Below, piece after piece: positions 28,002 to 37,321 of a stretch of 64,000 nucleotides of DNA. The notes under the pieces were generated by a model. The model had not been told where the DNA came from and did no database searches. It saw nothing but the letters and a program-made list of their open reading frames with translations. The DNA is from Roseburia sp. 1XD42-34 (GTDB lineage Bacteria > Bacillota > Bacilli > Bacillales > Amphibacillaceae), in contig NZ_QWLJ01000003.1 in NCBI RefSeq assembly GCF_009917385.1, positions 62,001 to 126,000 of the forward strand, in the 5' to 3' direction. Every line of letters begins with the position of its first letter. The first letter of the stretch is position 1. The translations under genes were made by a program, and so were the position numbers.

Positions 28002-28382
28002 CTTCCTTTAAGAAGTATAGGATGACCTTACACCTGTTTAATGCGTAATAATTCTAGCTCATTACTACTATTTAAATCCATTCTACTAAAGGTAAGCTTT
28101 TTTCTCTACTTTGTATAGAAAGTTACTTTTCTTTCTACCTTATCCCGGCATACAAGGTGCCGTAAAACTCCCATTAAAAGCTCACGAACTCATACTACAA
28201 CAAGTCCTAAATGGGTACGGTGCCTCAATGCATTGTTTCGTACGCGACCTTTAGCCCTTATCCTCTTACAATACCAACAATATTTGGGTGGGTAAATATA
28301 ATCCCATCCATTACTAAAAAACATAGCCATATCATTCTCATTTCACATTCAAATGGATGCAGATGGCTTATTCGCTTATCAA
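28002..28382. other. Gap between cdsA and rasP where dxr would be expected
   Basis: In B. subtilis this interval holds dxr (DXP reductoisomerase, about 1.1 kb). Here there are about 380 bp with stop codons in all frames and no dxr-like peptide that I could recognise. Small inverted repeats occur (CGGCA…TGCCG near 28147–28163), without a clear function. Confidence 0.55.
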
Positions 28383-29177
28383 TTAAAAAAATCCAACGAG
28401 ATGTAAGATTGGCAGGACAAATAATAAACTGTCGAAACGGTCTAAAATACCACCATGACCGGGAAGTACATTACCTGAATCCTTAACCCCAAAATGACGT
28501 TTAAAAGCCGATTCAACTAGATCACCAATTTGACCAAATACGGAAGCAATTACTGCTACTCCGATCATAACAATTAGATTGTCTTCAAGCGGGTGAATGA
28601 GTTGAAATATTATACTGACTATAATGGCTAACAGAACGCCTCCTAATGCACCTTCAATTGTTTTATTTGGGCTGATTTTTGGCCATAGCTTTCGTTTTCC
28701 AAATGCCCGGCCAAAAAACAATGCTCCTGTGTCAGTTGACCAGATAAGGAGAAATATATATAGAATTGTTGCCAATCCTCCTCCTTCACTATTTCTAGCT
28801 AACAGCAGATAATAAAAACCGAATCCTACATAGATCGCCGATATTAAGACGATACCTGCATAATCAAAAGTAAATTTATTCTTTACTAATACAGTATAGG
28901 ATAGGAGCAACAAAACAATGAGCATTAATATTTCTGATTTCGTTAGCCACATAAAAGGGATGGCTTCCATATGTTCCGGTCTTAACAACACCCACAAAAG
29001 CACAATTCCTAGGATCGATGGCACCGAGTATTTAGCAATATTCCCCATTCTTAATAACTCTAAAAAACCAATCGTTGCCATTGCGTAAACTAAAATCTCA
29101 AATGGAAGGCCACCAATAATAACGAATGGAACAAAAATAATTAGTGCAATGATGGCCGTAATTATCCGTTGCTTCAT
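28383..29177 (-). CDS. cdsA: Phosphatidate cytidylyltransferase
   Basis: CdsA makes CDP-diacylglycerol from phosphatidate and CTP for phospholipid synthesis. The 264-aa protein is an integral membrane protein with about eight hydrophobic segments. The family signature is near the C terminus (SAFKRHFGVKDSGNVLPGHGGILDRFDS, with the conserved K-D, GHGG and D residues), preceded by DTGALFFGRAFGKRKLWPKISPNKT. It lies 13 nt after uppS. Confidence 0.95.
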   Translation of the reverse strand: MKQRIITAIIALIIFVPFVIIGGLPFEILVYAMATIGFLELLRMGNIAKYSVPSILGIVLLWVLLRPEHMEAIPFMWLTKSEILMLIVLLLLSYTVLVKNKFTFDYAGIVLISAIYVGFGFYYLLLARNSEGGGLATILYIFLLIWSTDTGALFFGRAFGKRKLWPKISPNKTIEGALGGVLLAIIVSIIFQLIHPLEDNLIVMIGVAVIASVFGQIGDLVESAFKRHFGVKDSGNVLPGHGGILDRFDSLLFVLPILHLVGFF

Positions 29178-29190
29178 ATACTACCTCACC

Positions 29191-29952
29191 TTAAATACCG
29201 CCATAACGACGCTGGCGTTGCTGATATTCTTCAATTGCTTGTTTAAATACTGCTTCATCAAAATCTGGCCAATAAACATCGGTGAACCAAAATTCAGTGT
29301 ATGCTAGCTGCCATAATAAAAAATTGCTTAATCGCTGTTCACCGCTTGTTCGTATTAACAGATCAGGATCACTCAACTCTTTTGTATATAAGTACTTGGC
29401 AAAGATTTCTTCATCTAAAGTATCCATCGATAGCTTTGAATTTTGGATATCTGCCATTACTTGCTTTGTTGCTTGTACAATTTCGTATCTACTCCCATAG
29501 TTTAAAGCAAAATTTAATAATAATCCATCATTATTCCTTGTTTTATCAATGGCATATTGAACAGCTTCTTTTGTATGCGCTGGCAGAGCATCAAATTCAC
29601 CAATCGTTTGAATTCGAACGTTTCTTTCCATTAGCTCAGGTAAGTGAATATGTAAAAATTCCTTTGGAAGCTTCATTAAGAAATCAATCTCTTTTTGCGG
29701 CCGTTTCCAGTTTTCAGTGGAAAATGCATACAATGTCACTATGTTGACATTGCATTTATGCGCTGCGCGCACAGTTCTGACTACGGAATCAACACCCTCT
29801 TTATGACCAGCAATACGTGGCAATGACCTTTTTTTTGCCCATCTCCCGTTTCCGTCCATAATAATGGCAACATGGTTGGGAATGTTCTCCGTACTTGTTA
29901 ATGGTTCTGATTCTTTTCGTTTCTTTTTTGTAAAAGGAAGTCTAATTGACAT
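29191..29952 (-). CDS. uppS: Undecaprenyl diphosphate synthase
   Basis: UppS extends farnesyl diphosphate with isopentenyl diphosphate to the C55 lipid carrier of cell-wall synthesis. The 253-aa protein has a short basic N-terminal tail, then HVAIIMDGNGRWAKKR with the catalytic aspartate at residue 33, the helix LYAFSTENWKRP, and the C-terminal RTSGEQRLSNFLLWQLAYTE. Its isoprenoid supply must come from elsewhere, because dxr is not at its usual place two genes downstream. Confidence 0.96.
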   Translation of the reverse strand: MSIRLPFTKKKRKESEPLTSTENIPNHVAIIMDGNGRWAKKRSLPRIAGHKEGVDSVVRTVRAAHKCNVNIVTLYAFSTENWKRPQKEIDFLMKLPKEFLHIHLPELMERNVRIQTIGEFDALPAHTKEAVQYAIDKTRNNDGLLLNFALNYGSRYEIVQATKQVMADIQNSKLSMDTLDEEIFAKYLYTKELSDPDLLIRTSGEQRLSNFLLWQLAYTEFWFTDVYWPDFDEAVFKQAIEEYQQRQRRYGGI

Positions 29953-30093
29953 AGTTTGTCCTCCGAATATGTGTCAACGTTTAAATAGTTTCTTATCTGC
30001 ACATATATATGATGTACAGTCATTTTCTATGATACTTGAATCATCATTATATCATGTAAACCAAGTTTTATTATACCGATTTTTTCACAGGAA

Positions 30094-30126
30094 TACAAAA
30101 GCCCCCTTAAAAAAAGAGGGCCCTTT
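30094..30126 (-). terminator. Terminator between frr and uppS
   Basis: Minus strand AAAG-gg-CCCTCTT, loop of T residues, AAGGGGGCTTTT then GTATTCC. The stem has a two-base bulge. It lies about 25 nt after the frr stop. Confidence 0.6.
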
Positions 30127-30151
30127 CTTCCTATTTTACCATGGAATTGCA

Positions 30152-30700
30152 TTAAACTTCCATAATTTCTTTTTCTTTATCTTTTGCAAGCTGGTCAATT
30201 TTGGCTATATATTTATCAGTTGCTTTTTGCACATCATCTTGTAAAGCTCGTATATCGTCTTCTGAAATACCGTCTTCTTTTTTCAGCTGGTCATTTGCTT
30301 CACGACGGATATTTCTTACTTGTACACGGGACTCTTCGGCGTATTTACCGACAACTTTCACCAAATCTTTCCGACGTTCTTCCGTTAAAGCTGGGATGGT
30401 AATGCGAATAACATTCCCATCACTGGATGGAGAAATACCTAAATCTGCTTTTTGAATTCCTTTTTCAATATCTGAAATAGCTGATTTATCAAAAGGAGTA
30501 ACAACGAGTAGCCTTGCTTCCGGAGCAGAAACAGATGCAATTTGGTTTAATGGTGTACTCATACCGTAGTACTCCACAAAAACACTGTCTAATAAAGCTG
30601 GGTTTGCTCTTCCAGCTCTTACAGTAGCAAGATTTTTAGAAAAGGCTTGTATAGCTTGTTCCATTTTTTCTTTCATTTTTTTCAATATACCATCCGACAT
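30152..30700 (-). CDS. frr: Ribosome recycling factor
   Basis: RRF splits post-termination ribosomes with EF-G. The 182-aa protein lacks the first few residues of the common form but has the whole two-domain core: [33 protein letters not shown] and [27 protein letters not shown]. It lies two nucleotides after the pyrH stop, so the pair is tightly coupled. Confidence 0.96.
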   Translation of the reverse strand: MSDGILKKMKEKMEQAIQAFSKNLATVRAGRANPALLDSVFVEYYGMSTPLNQIASVSAPEARLLVVTPFDKSAISDIEKGIQKADLGISPSSDGNVIRITIPALTEERRKDLVKVVGKYAEESRVQVRNIRREANDQLKKEDGISEDDIRALQDDVQKATDKYIAKIDQLAKDKEKEIMEV

Positions 30701-30702
30701 TT

Positions 30703-31452
<750 letters not shown>

Positions 31453-31486
31453 TTATTGTATACAAATCCTTAAGTTGTATGGAGAA

Positions 31487-31512
31487 ATAGGGAACAATTG
31501 CTTGCCCCCTAT
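31487..31512 (-). terminator. Hairpin after tsf (weak terminator)
   Basis: Minus strand ATAGGGGGCAA-gcaa-TTGTTCCCTAT, 11 bp with two G·U pairs and a tetraloop, 9 nt after the tsf stop. It is followed by TTCTCC, so termination would be partial. Confidence 0.45.
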
Positions 31513-31520
31513 CAACCAAT

Positions 31521-32405
31521 TTATTTTTTAATTTGGTTCATCACTTCATCTGCAAAGTTTTCTTCACGTTTTTCCATACCTTCGCCTACTTCATAACGTA
31601 CGAAAGCTTTTACAGAAGCTCCTTTATCCGCAACAAATTGCTTCACTTTTTTATCTGGATCTTTAACAAAACTTTGCTCTAATAAACAAATTTCTTCAAA
31701 GAATTTACCCAGACGACCTTCTACCATTTTTTCAACAATTTTTTCAGGCTTGCCTTCGTTTAATGCTTGCGCTTTTAACACTTCGCGCTCATGATTTACT
31801 TCTGCTTCTGCCACATCTTCACGAGAAATGTAACGAGGATTTACTGCAGCAATATGCATTGCAACATCTTTTGCAGTTTCTTGGTCTGTTGTTCCTTCTA
31901 ACAGTGTAAGAACACCAATACGTCCACCCATGTGTAAATACTCACCAAATGTATCATTGTCTGACTTTGTAAAGATGGTAAAACGGCGAAGAGATAATTT
32001 TTCACCAATTTTTGCAACTGCAGCTTTAATGTGGTTTTCCACCGTTTCTCCTGTTGCTTCCATCGTTTGTTGAAGTGCTTCTTCAACTGTTTCTGGTTTT
32101 TGAGCTAGCAAATGAGTTGCTAATTCAGACAGCAGATCCTTAAATTGATCGTTTTTAGTTACAAAGTCTGTCTCACAATTCACTTCTAATAATACTGCAG
32201 TATTGCCATCCGTTTGAATGTACGCAGACCCTTCAGCAGCAATACGATCGGCTTTTTTAGCTGCTTTAGAAAGACCTTTTTCACGTAAGTAGTCTACAGC
32301 GGCTTCTAAGTTGCCATCTGTTTCCTGTAGCGCTTTTTTGCAGTCCATCATACCTGCACCAGTTTTTTCACGTAATTCTTTTACCATTTTTGCAGTAATT
32401 GCCAT
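31521..32405 (-). CDS. tsf: Translation elongation factor Ts
   Basis: EF-Ts exchanges GDP for GTP on EF-Tu. The 294-aa protein begins with the UBA-like helix domain and [15 protein letters not shown], then [14 protein letters not shown] and the coiled-coil/core region. Its size and its place after rpsB are standard. Confidence 0.97.
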   Translation of the reverse strand: MAITAKMVKELREKTGAGMMDCKKALQETDGNLEAAVDYLREKGLSKAAKKADRIAAEGSAYIQTDGNTAVLLEVNCETDFVTKNDQFKDLLSELATHLLAQKPETVEEALQQTMEATGETVENHIKAAVAKIGEKLSLRRFTIFTKSDNDTFGEYLHMGGRIGVLTLLEGTTDQETAKDVAMHIAAVNPRYISREDVAEAEVNHEREVLKAQALNEGKPEKIVEKMVEGRLGKFFEEICLLEQSFVKDPDKKVKQFVADKGASVKAFVRYEVGEGMEKREENFADEVMNQIKK

Positions 32406-32445
32406 TTAAAATCCTCCTTAAGATCATCGACTAATTCATTTTTCT

Positions 32446-32484
32446 TTAAAAAAGGTGATAAAAGGCTCTCATCCTCTTATCACC
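32446..32484 (-). terminator. Intercistronic terminator between rpsB and tsf
   Basis: Minus strand GGTGATAAGAGG, 7-nt loop, CCTTTTATCACC, then TTTTTTAAAG: a 12-bp stem and a good T-tract, about 20 nt after rpsB. It probably lowers tsf expression relative to rpsB, as between these genes in other bacteria. Confidence 0.75.
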
Positions 32485-32500
32485 CTCACCTTTCTCATGA

Positions 32501-33253
32501 TTACTCTTGTTCTGTTTCCGTTGCCTCTTCTTTAGATGCTTCTTCTGATGCTGGAGCTTCGTCCATTTCTTCGCCTTGTTTCACTTCTAAAATAGCATCT
32601 GCCATTTTGGAAGTCAAAAGTTTCACAGCACGAATTGCATCATCATTTGCAGGAATAACATAATCAATTTCATCAGGATCACAGTTTGTATCCACAATTC
32701 CGATGATCGGAATATTTAATTTATGAGCTTCAGCAATGGCAATTCGTTCTTTACGTGGATCAATTACAAACAACGCATCTGGAAGTTTGTTCATTTCTTT
32801 AATACCACCAAGGAATTTCACTAAGCGATCTTTTTCTTTAAGAAGATCAACAACTTCTTTTTTTGGTAGTACTTCAAATGTACCGTCTTCTTCCATACGT
32901 TCAATATCTTTTAAACGGTTGATACGTTTACGAATTGTTTGGAAGTTTGTAAGGGTTCCACCTAACCAACGTTGGTTTACATAAAACATACCTGAACGAA
33001 TCGCTTCATCCCGTACAGACTCCTGTGCTTGTTTTTTTGTTCCAACGAATAAAATAGTTCCTCCGTCGGCAACAACTTGCTTTACATAATTGTAAGCTTC
33101 ATCAACCTTTTTAACTGTTTTTTGCAAGTCGATAATGTAAATACCGTTACGTTCTGTAAAGATGTATTTTTTCATCTTTGGGTTCCAGCGACGAGTCTGG
33201 TGACCAAAATGCACACCAGCTTCAAGTAGCTGTTTCATTGAAATAGCTGACAT
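32501..33253 (-). CDS. rpsB: 30S ribosomal protein S2
   Basis: S2 is a large protein of the small-subunit back. The 250-aa protein has [16 protein letters not shown] near the N terminus, [18 protein letters not shown] and IVDTNCDPD. Its C terminus is a glutamate-rich tail, common in this family. ATG 33253 follows AGGAGGAATTTTA. It has its own promoter and a leader of about 140 nt, long enough for S2 autoregulation, and is therefore insulated from the Cmr island upstream. Confidence 0.97.
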   Translation of the reverse strand: MSAISMKQLLEAGVHFGHQTRRWNPKMKKYIFTERNGIYIIDLQKTVKKVDEAYNYVKQVVADGGTILFVGTKKQAQESVRDEAIRSGMFYVNQRWLGGTLTNFQTIRKRINRLKDIERMEEDGTFEVLPKKEVVDLLKEKDRLVKFLGGIKEMNKLPDALFVIDPRKERIAIAEAHKLNIPIIGIVDTNCDPDEIDYVIPANDDAIRAVKLLTSKMADAILEVKQGEEMDEAPASEEASKEEATETEQE

Positions 33254-33404
33254 TAAAATTCCTCCTAATTGGTTTTTTCCTCCGTATTAGATCCTCTTTG
33301 TAAATAAACCAATAAATTGGCACCTTATTTACAAATCCCTAAACGTGTGTAATTGACGTACTGCCACTTAAGTAGCATCATACATTATCTTCACACCACA
33401 AGAT

Positions 33405-33433
33405 AATATACCACAACAAGTACCAAGATTCAA
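33405..33433 (-). promoter_or_regulatory. Predicted sigma-A promoter of rpsB
   Basis: Minus strand TTGAAT, 17-nt spacer, TATATT. The leader to rpsB (33254–33400) holds ATTATCTT…AAGATAAT, a small hairpin near the start that may belong to an S2 leader. Confidence 0.65.
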
Positions 33434-33599
33434 GTATTTTTTATATTAGTCTGGCAAGTAATGATGGAAGCTGTCTCTCTCATTATTTAAGGACAGGAAA
33501 CTTCCTTGGCTCGTCAAGGGCACAAGCCCGCCATTCCTTGAAGGCGATTTCTTCATAGAAAACTGTAAAATGAGATGCTAATGGCGAACGGAACAAACA
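33434..33599. other. Non-coding stretch between the rpsB promoter and the TnpA remnant
   Basis: Contains an imperfect inverted repeat (CTTCCTTGGC … GCCATTCCTTGAAGG, about 33500–33545) that could be a relic of an IS200 end. AGAAAACTGTAAAATGAGATGCT near 33558–33580 resembles the outer edge of repeat family 1. No gene is seen. Confidence 0.35.
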
Positions 33600-33840
33600 A
33601 ATTATCACGTTCTTCATTAAACTTATTCGTTATATAGTTTCTTATTGTTTTTTCAACTACTTTGCCTACCGTTGCACAGAAATATCCTCTTGCAAATTTA
33701 TCTTGGAGTATTTTTAAGTATTACATGGTTTTACTTGTCGCCAGACTTGTTGGACATAATAGTAGTAAATAAATATGATCTTTTCCAACACTTCCTTGCA
33801 AGATTGTTATTCCTCTTGCTTTACACCCCTGTATGAACAG
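33600..33840 (-). pseudogene. IS200/IS605-family TnpA transposase remnant
   Basis: Translating the minus strand from 33840 gives ARGITILQGSVGKDHIYLLL, which corresponds to the central HUH region of Y1 transposases. It is followed by SKTM, a stop codon, YLK, then FARGYFCATVGKVVEKTIRNY, the C-terminal block with the tyrosine region. About 35 residues between these blocks are missing and a TAA interrupts the frame, so it is a dead, internally deleted copy. The N-terminal third is absent, and no IS ends or tnpB are seen. It lies directly between the Cmr operon terminator and the rpsB promoter, at the island boundary. Confidence 0.7.
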
Positions 33841-33851
33841 TTAAAGAAAAG

Positions 33852-33889
33852 GCTAAAAGCGGATACCGTCGATTAGTAGACGGTATCCG
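33852..33889 (-). terminator. Terminator of the Cmr operon
   Basis: CGGATACCGTC-gattagta-GACGGTATCCG is a perfect 11-bp stem. On the minus strand it is followed by CTTTTAGCCTTTTCTTT. It lies about 80 nt after the cmr6 stop. Confidence 0.75.
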
Positions 33890-33969
33890 TTGAATACGCC
33901 ATGTCTGCGTGAGCATCATCGGAATTATCATCCTCAGGATTAAAGATTGGGAGGTTCGCGCATACATGT

Positions 33970-35097
33970 TTATAAAAATTGCTCTAACTTTTCAAGCTTT
34001 TCTTTTTGTTTTTTTGACTTACTCGAGTCGTATTTCTCCCAATACTGCAGTAGTTTTTGTGCAAGTGATGGATCTTCAGATGCATGCTCTAAAACTTTTT
34101 CATAAATATCTTTTTTGGAGCATTCCATATCTGAATTACTTTCTGTCAGTCGATCAAGCCTTGCATGCAATTGCTCGATAGGAGGTAGTTTAGCTAATCT
34201 TTCTTCCTCCTTTAATTGTTGTTCTTTTCGTTCTTTTTGTTGTTTTTCTTGTTGGATACGTCTCAATTGCTCTTGAAGTCTTTGGGTAACATCGTTAACC
34301 TCAACAGCTAATCCATAGCCTACAGCTGTTTTCCCACCCAAACCATAATCTTCCAAAGCTATTTTTAGATATTTTTTTATCGTTTCCATGACATCTTTAG
34401 ATTTTTCCAACACGCCTATAATAATCGTAAAAGTTGTTTCTTTCACAACATAAAATTCAAATAACTTTGGAGACATGTCATCAGTGGGCAGGGTTTCACC
34501 TTCTGATTGATAATAGTCAACATAATGGGGTGCTTGGATATCTCTTTCTAAGGTAAATGTACTTTCTGGGAAACTATCAAAAAAAACTAAATTTCCCCGC
34601 CCAAATGGATTCTCTTTATCATCACTGCCAACACCAAATGCTACTTGAAACCATTCTTGCTCAATCGCATTGGCTTCTTCTTGCATAATGCAGTGTCTCA
34701 GCAGTCCTTTAATTGATGAACCTTCAATATAAGGTACACCGTAAATACTATGTAATGCCGTCATAGTATCACCTGTATAAGGTGAAGGTACACCACCTAT
34801 GATCAGTTTATCTGCTTTATACTCCATAGCTATAAAACAAGGACATGATTGAATGAATTGTTTTCGTTTTTCTTTCATGTTAGATAAAATGGGTTGATCA
34901 TTTTTTAGTGGTTCATTATTTAGTTTAGGCTTTAATTTGCCTTTTTTCTTATCCGTCTTATCTGTCTTTTCCGTCTTTTCCGTCTTATACTTCATATATG
35001 AATAGCGATAAAAATTCGAGTATAAATGTTTACTCTTATTCATCACACCTGCGATATAAGAAGGAACTTGAACATTATTATTTTTGCTCACTATCAA
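33970..35097 (-). CDS. cmr6: Type III-B CRISPR RAMP protein Cmr6
   Basis: Cmr6 is a Cas7-like RAMP subunit near the 3' end of the crRNA in the Cmr effector. The 375-aa protein has VPYIEGSSIKGLLRH at about residues 122–136 and the G-rich loop YGLGGKTAVGYG near 254–265, both typical of Cmr6. Before the core is a basic, low-complexity stretch (KTEKTEKTDKTDKK, about 38–52) coded by a 9-bp tandem repeat. After it is a charged coiled-coil tail of about 100 residues, longer than usual. The start overlaps cmr5 by 20 nt. It is the last gene of the operon. Confidence 0.88.
   Translation of the reverse strand: MIVSKNNNVQVPSYIAGVMNKSKHLYSNFYRYSYMKYKTEKTEKTDKTDKKKGKLKPKLNNEPLKNDQPILSNMKEKRKQFIQSCPCFIAMEYKADKLIIGGVPSPYTGDTMTALHSIYGVPYIEGSSIKGLLRHCIMQEEANAIEQEWFQVAFGVGSDDKENPFGRGNLVFFDSFPESTFTLERDIQAPHYVDYYQSEGETLPTDDMSPKLFEFYVVKETTFTIIIGVLEKSKDVMETIKKYLKIALEDYGLGGKTAVGYGLAVEVNDVTQRLQEQLRRIQQEKQQKERKEQQLKEEERLAKLPPIEQLHARLDRLTESNSDMECSKKDIYEKVLEHASEDPSLAQKLLQYWEKYDSSKSKKQKEKLEKLEQFL
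34948..34987. repeat. 9-bp tandem repeat inside cmr6
   Basis: About 4.4 units of CTT(A/T)(T)C(C/T)GT-like 9-mers (CTTATCCGT, CTTATCTGT, CTTTTCCGT, CTTTTCCGT, CTTA). On the coding strand they encode the tripeptide K-T-(E/D). The unit is a multiple of three, so copy-number change would alter linker length without a frameshift. Confidence 0.8.
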
Positions 35098-35440
35098 TCA
35101 TTCCCTCCGCAAAGCGTTTGACCCATATTAAAAATTGTTGTATTTCATTTGTCATCACGCGATATGTTGTTAAATCCGCTCCTGTTATGGCTTCCATCAA
35201 TTGATCATTTTCAATGATTTTTCTTTTTTTTAACCACTCATGTATCATGTTAAATAACGCTTGATGTGCTAATTCATTTTTAGCAAATAAAAAGGCTGCT
35301 GTTGTCGCTAACCCTGTCATTTGAATTCTGGCGGGTGTGGACCGAGCGATTGACCGAAACGCTTTCGCAAATGATTTGTTACTTATTGCATTCACTTTAT
35401 CATAAGCAAAGGCTGCGCGCTCGTTTTGGATGTTTTTCAC
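35078..35440 (-). CDS. cmr5: Type III-B CRISPR small subunit Cmr5
   Basis: Cmr5 is the all-helical small subunit forming the inner filament of the Cmr complex, which contacts target RNA. The 120-aa protein starts NERAAFAYDKVNAI and has STPARIQMTGLATTAAFLFAK, matching the usual family pattern of Q/E-R-A-Y-A, then a proline-containing loop and a GL…A-F motif. It overlaps cmr4 by 4 nt and cmr6 by 20 nt. No catalytic residues are expected. Confidence 0.85.
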   Translation of the reverse strand: MKNIQNERAAFAYDKVNAISNKSFAKAFRSIARSTPARIQMTGLATTAAFLFAKNELAHQALFNMIHEWLKKRKIIENDQLMEAITGADLTTYRVMTNEIQQFLIWVKRFAEGMIDSEQK

Positions 35441-36237
35441 TTGTCATACACCTCCGCTTGATACGTTTTCACAAATCCCTTGCCTAGTGTCATATTGCCA
35501 CCAATTTGTAAAATGTCTAATCCTAACTCATTGATTGTATGTTGATCACTAAAGACAACACTATAGAAAATGGACTCGGTTGGCACATATTCTTCATCAA
35601 ATAAAAAGCGGTCTTCGACAGTGTTTGTTTCTGGATTAATCGCTGTACGTGTAATAATTTCGGTGCAGTGTTGGACAAAATAAGCAAATTCATCATCTGA
35701 TAACAGTAATGCATGCTCCTGAATGGTAACCCCATTTATTTTTTTCTCCATGAATTCCACCCATTTTGTAAAATCTTCATTTTCTGTTACTTGTTCATAT
35801 AAGTACTCATCTAATAAGACTTTGTCATCTAAAACAATGTTTGTTTTTTGAGCTGTATAGGCTTGATTTTCTTTCACATCAGGAATCGCGATATCTTTTC
35901 CAATATCATCGCCAAAACGTTTCATAATGCTGGGACATGTAATAAGTGCATAGACGCCTTTTGCCGAGCGCACAGGGAAAAATAAAATGCGTCCGTCCGT
36001 AAAAATGACATCTCCTGCTTGATCTTTGTGACCGAAAATTGCTTTTTCTTTCTCATCATTTGGTCTTCTCCGTGCATAATCATGGCGAATACTTCCCTTT
36101 AAGCTAGAAGCTTCAATCTTCGGAAAACCTGTATGTCCTTCACGTTGGATGGGTTGGTCCACTATACTAAATTCATAGTTTCCTCCAACATGCATAGGCG
36201 ATAATAGGTGTAGAAATAATAGTTCTTTATTTTTCAT
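35437..36237 (-). CDS. cmr4: Type III-B CRISPR backbone RNase Cmr4
   Basis: Cmr4 is the Cas7-like backbone that cuts target RNA at 6-nt intervals. The 266-aa protein has LLSPMHVGGN, then IVDQPIQRE with an aspartate at residue 27, equivalent to the catalytic Asp26 of Pyrococcus furiosus Cmr4, and TGFPKIEASSLKGSIRH. So target-RNA cleavage should be intact. The C terminus has IGGNMTLGKGFVKT, the glycine-rich loop. It overlaps cmr3 by 11 nt and cmr5 by 4 nt. Several copies per complex are expected from the known architecture. Confidence 0.9.
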   Translation of the reverse strand: MKNKELLFLHLLSPMHVGGNYEFSIVDQPIQREGHTGFPKIEASSLKGSIRHDYARRRPNDEKEKAIFGHKDQAGDVIFTDGRILFFPVRSAKGVYALITCPSIMKRFGDDIGKDIAIPDVKENQAYTAQKTNIVLDDKVLLDEYLYEQVTENEDFTKWVEFMEKKINGVTIQEHALLLSDDEFAYFVQHCTEIITRTAINPETNTVEDRFLFDEEYVPTESIFYSVVFSDQHTINELGLDILQIGGNMTLGKGFVKTYQAEVYDK

Positions 36238-37321
36238 GAAACATGTCCTCCTTCATTTTTCCAACTAAAGCATAGCCAAATCCACGATCACAATACACTA
36301 AGCGATCCCACCATCCATAATTAAAATCAAAAGGTATTCGGTAATCACTTAAACATTTTTGGTGAAATAGTTTCACAGCATCTTCATAAGTTGAACCGTC
36401 TAGTAATTTAAAATAATATACACTACCAGCAGGAATAGCCATCCGCATTGGACGTGGTCCGCCGTTTTCAGTATATCCACCAACGGGTACGGGCTTATCA
36501 ATCGCAGCTGCGATGAGCTTTACTTTCACTTTGCGCTTTTTCATCGTAAATGTACCCTCTTTTGTTTTAGGGTCAATCCAACGAGGCAACCAACCATATT
36601 TGAACATAGCTGGTGTTGCAAAATAAAGTTTAAAGTAACCATTATTTGCCACTGGTGGCGTGATGGTAAAAGACTCGATGAGTTTCACATGGGCCAACTT
36701 CGTATTACCACCTATTTTAATTACATCGCCCTCTTTTGTTTTTATACCCGTTGCTTCCACAACTAATGAACATTGATGAGGCCGGATTAATTCGGTACTG
36801 TACCACATCCCCTGCTTTGTTGCATGCGTTTTTTGTTCCATTTCAATCCCAATGTGTGATTCGCGCTTAAAATAATCACCTAATTTTTCATAGGTTATCT
36901 TCCGATCACCATTTAAATACTGTTGTAATGCTGCTTCTTTGATATAAGCGCCACCCGAAACACTCACTTTTTTTTCTATTTCTTCAGTAGGTGCAAGCAT
37001 CCACTCAAGCTCATGATTACTATGGCGTTTTTGGAAAAGCGCCATGGCAGTCAGTTCATTTTCACCTTCTTGATTATCCGTTTTTTCATTTGTAATGAGC
37101 GTATCTAATGGCTGCGGAAAGGCAAATTCATTATTCAGTAACACGCCACTAAAACCAATTTTAATTTTCCTCGCTTTTATAGCCTCGCCTTTTCGCAATG
37201 CCCCCGCATATACAGAAGGTAGTGGTGGAAATTGGCTATAAGCATGAAAGTTCACTCCAGCATCAAAAGGATTGGCTGTACGAAATGTAAGTGTATCTAA
37301 TGCTTCTAACTGATAGATCAT
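36227..37321 (-). CDS. cmr3: Type III-B CRISPR crRNA-tag binding Cmr3 (Cas5-like)
   Basis: Cmr3 is the Cas5-like subunit that holds the crRNA 5' tag next to Cmr2. The 364-aa protein opens with LEALDTLTFRTANPFDAG, the standard Cmr3 start, followed by SQFPPLPSVYAGALRKGE. A C-terminal glycine/proline loop reads PVGGYTENGGPRPMRMAIPAGS. It overlaps both neighbours (4 nt with cmr2, 11 nt with cmr4). Full length for the family, no visible damage. Confidence 0.9.
   Translation of the reverse strand: MIYQLEALDTLTFRTANPFDAGVNFHAYSQFPPLPSVYAGALRKGEAIKARKIKIGFSGVLLNNEFAFPQPLDTLITNEKTDNQEGENELTAMALFQKRHSNHELEWMLAPTEEIEKKVSVSGGAYIKEAALQQYLNGDRKITYEKLGDYFKRESHIGIEMEQKTHATKQGMWYSTELIRPHQCSLVVEATGIKTKEGDVIKIGGNTKLAHVKLIESFTITPPVANNGYFKLYFATPAMFKYGWLPRWIDPKTKEGTFTMKKRKVKVKLIAAAIDKPVPVGGYTENGGPRPMRMAIPAGSVYYFKLLDGSTYEDAVKLFHQKCLSDYRIPFDFNYGWWDRLVYCDRGFGYALVGKMKEDMFHEK

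Noticed and set aside
28141..28270. Possible relic of dxr or a structured RNA between cdsA and rasP
   Set aside because: All frames hold stops and I could not find any Dxr motif. Short inverted repeats are not followed by T-tracts.
34948..34987. Tandem repeat in cmr6 as a CRISPR-like array
   Set aside because: Units are 9 bp with no spacers and are in the reading frame of Cmr6, so it is a coding microsatellite.
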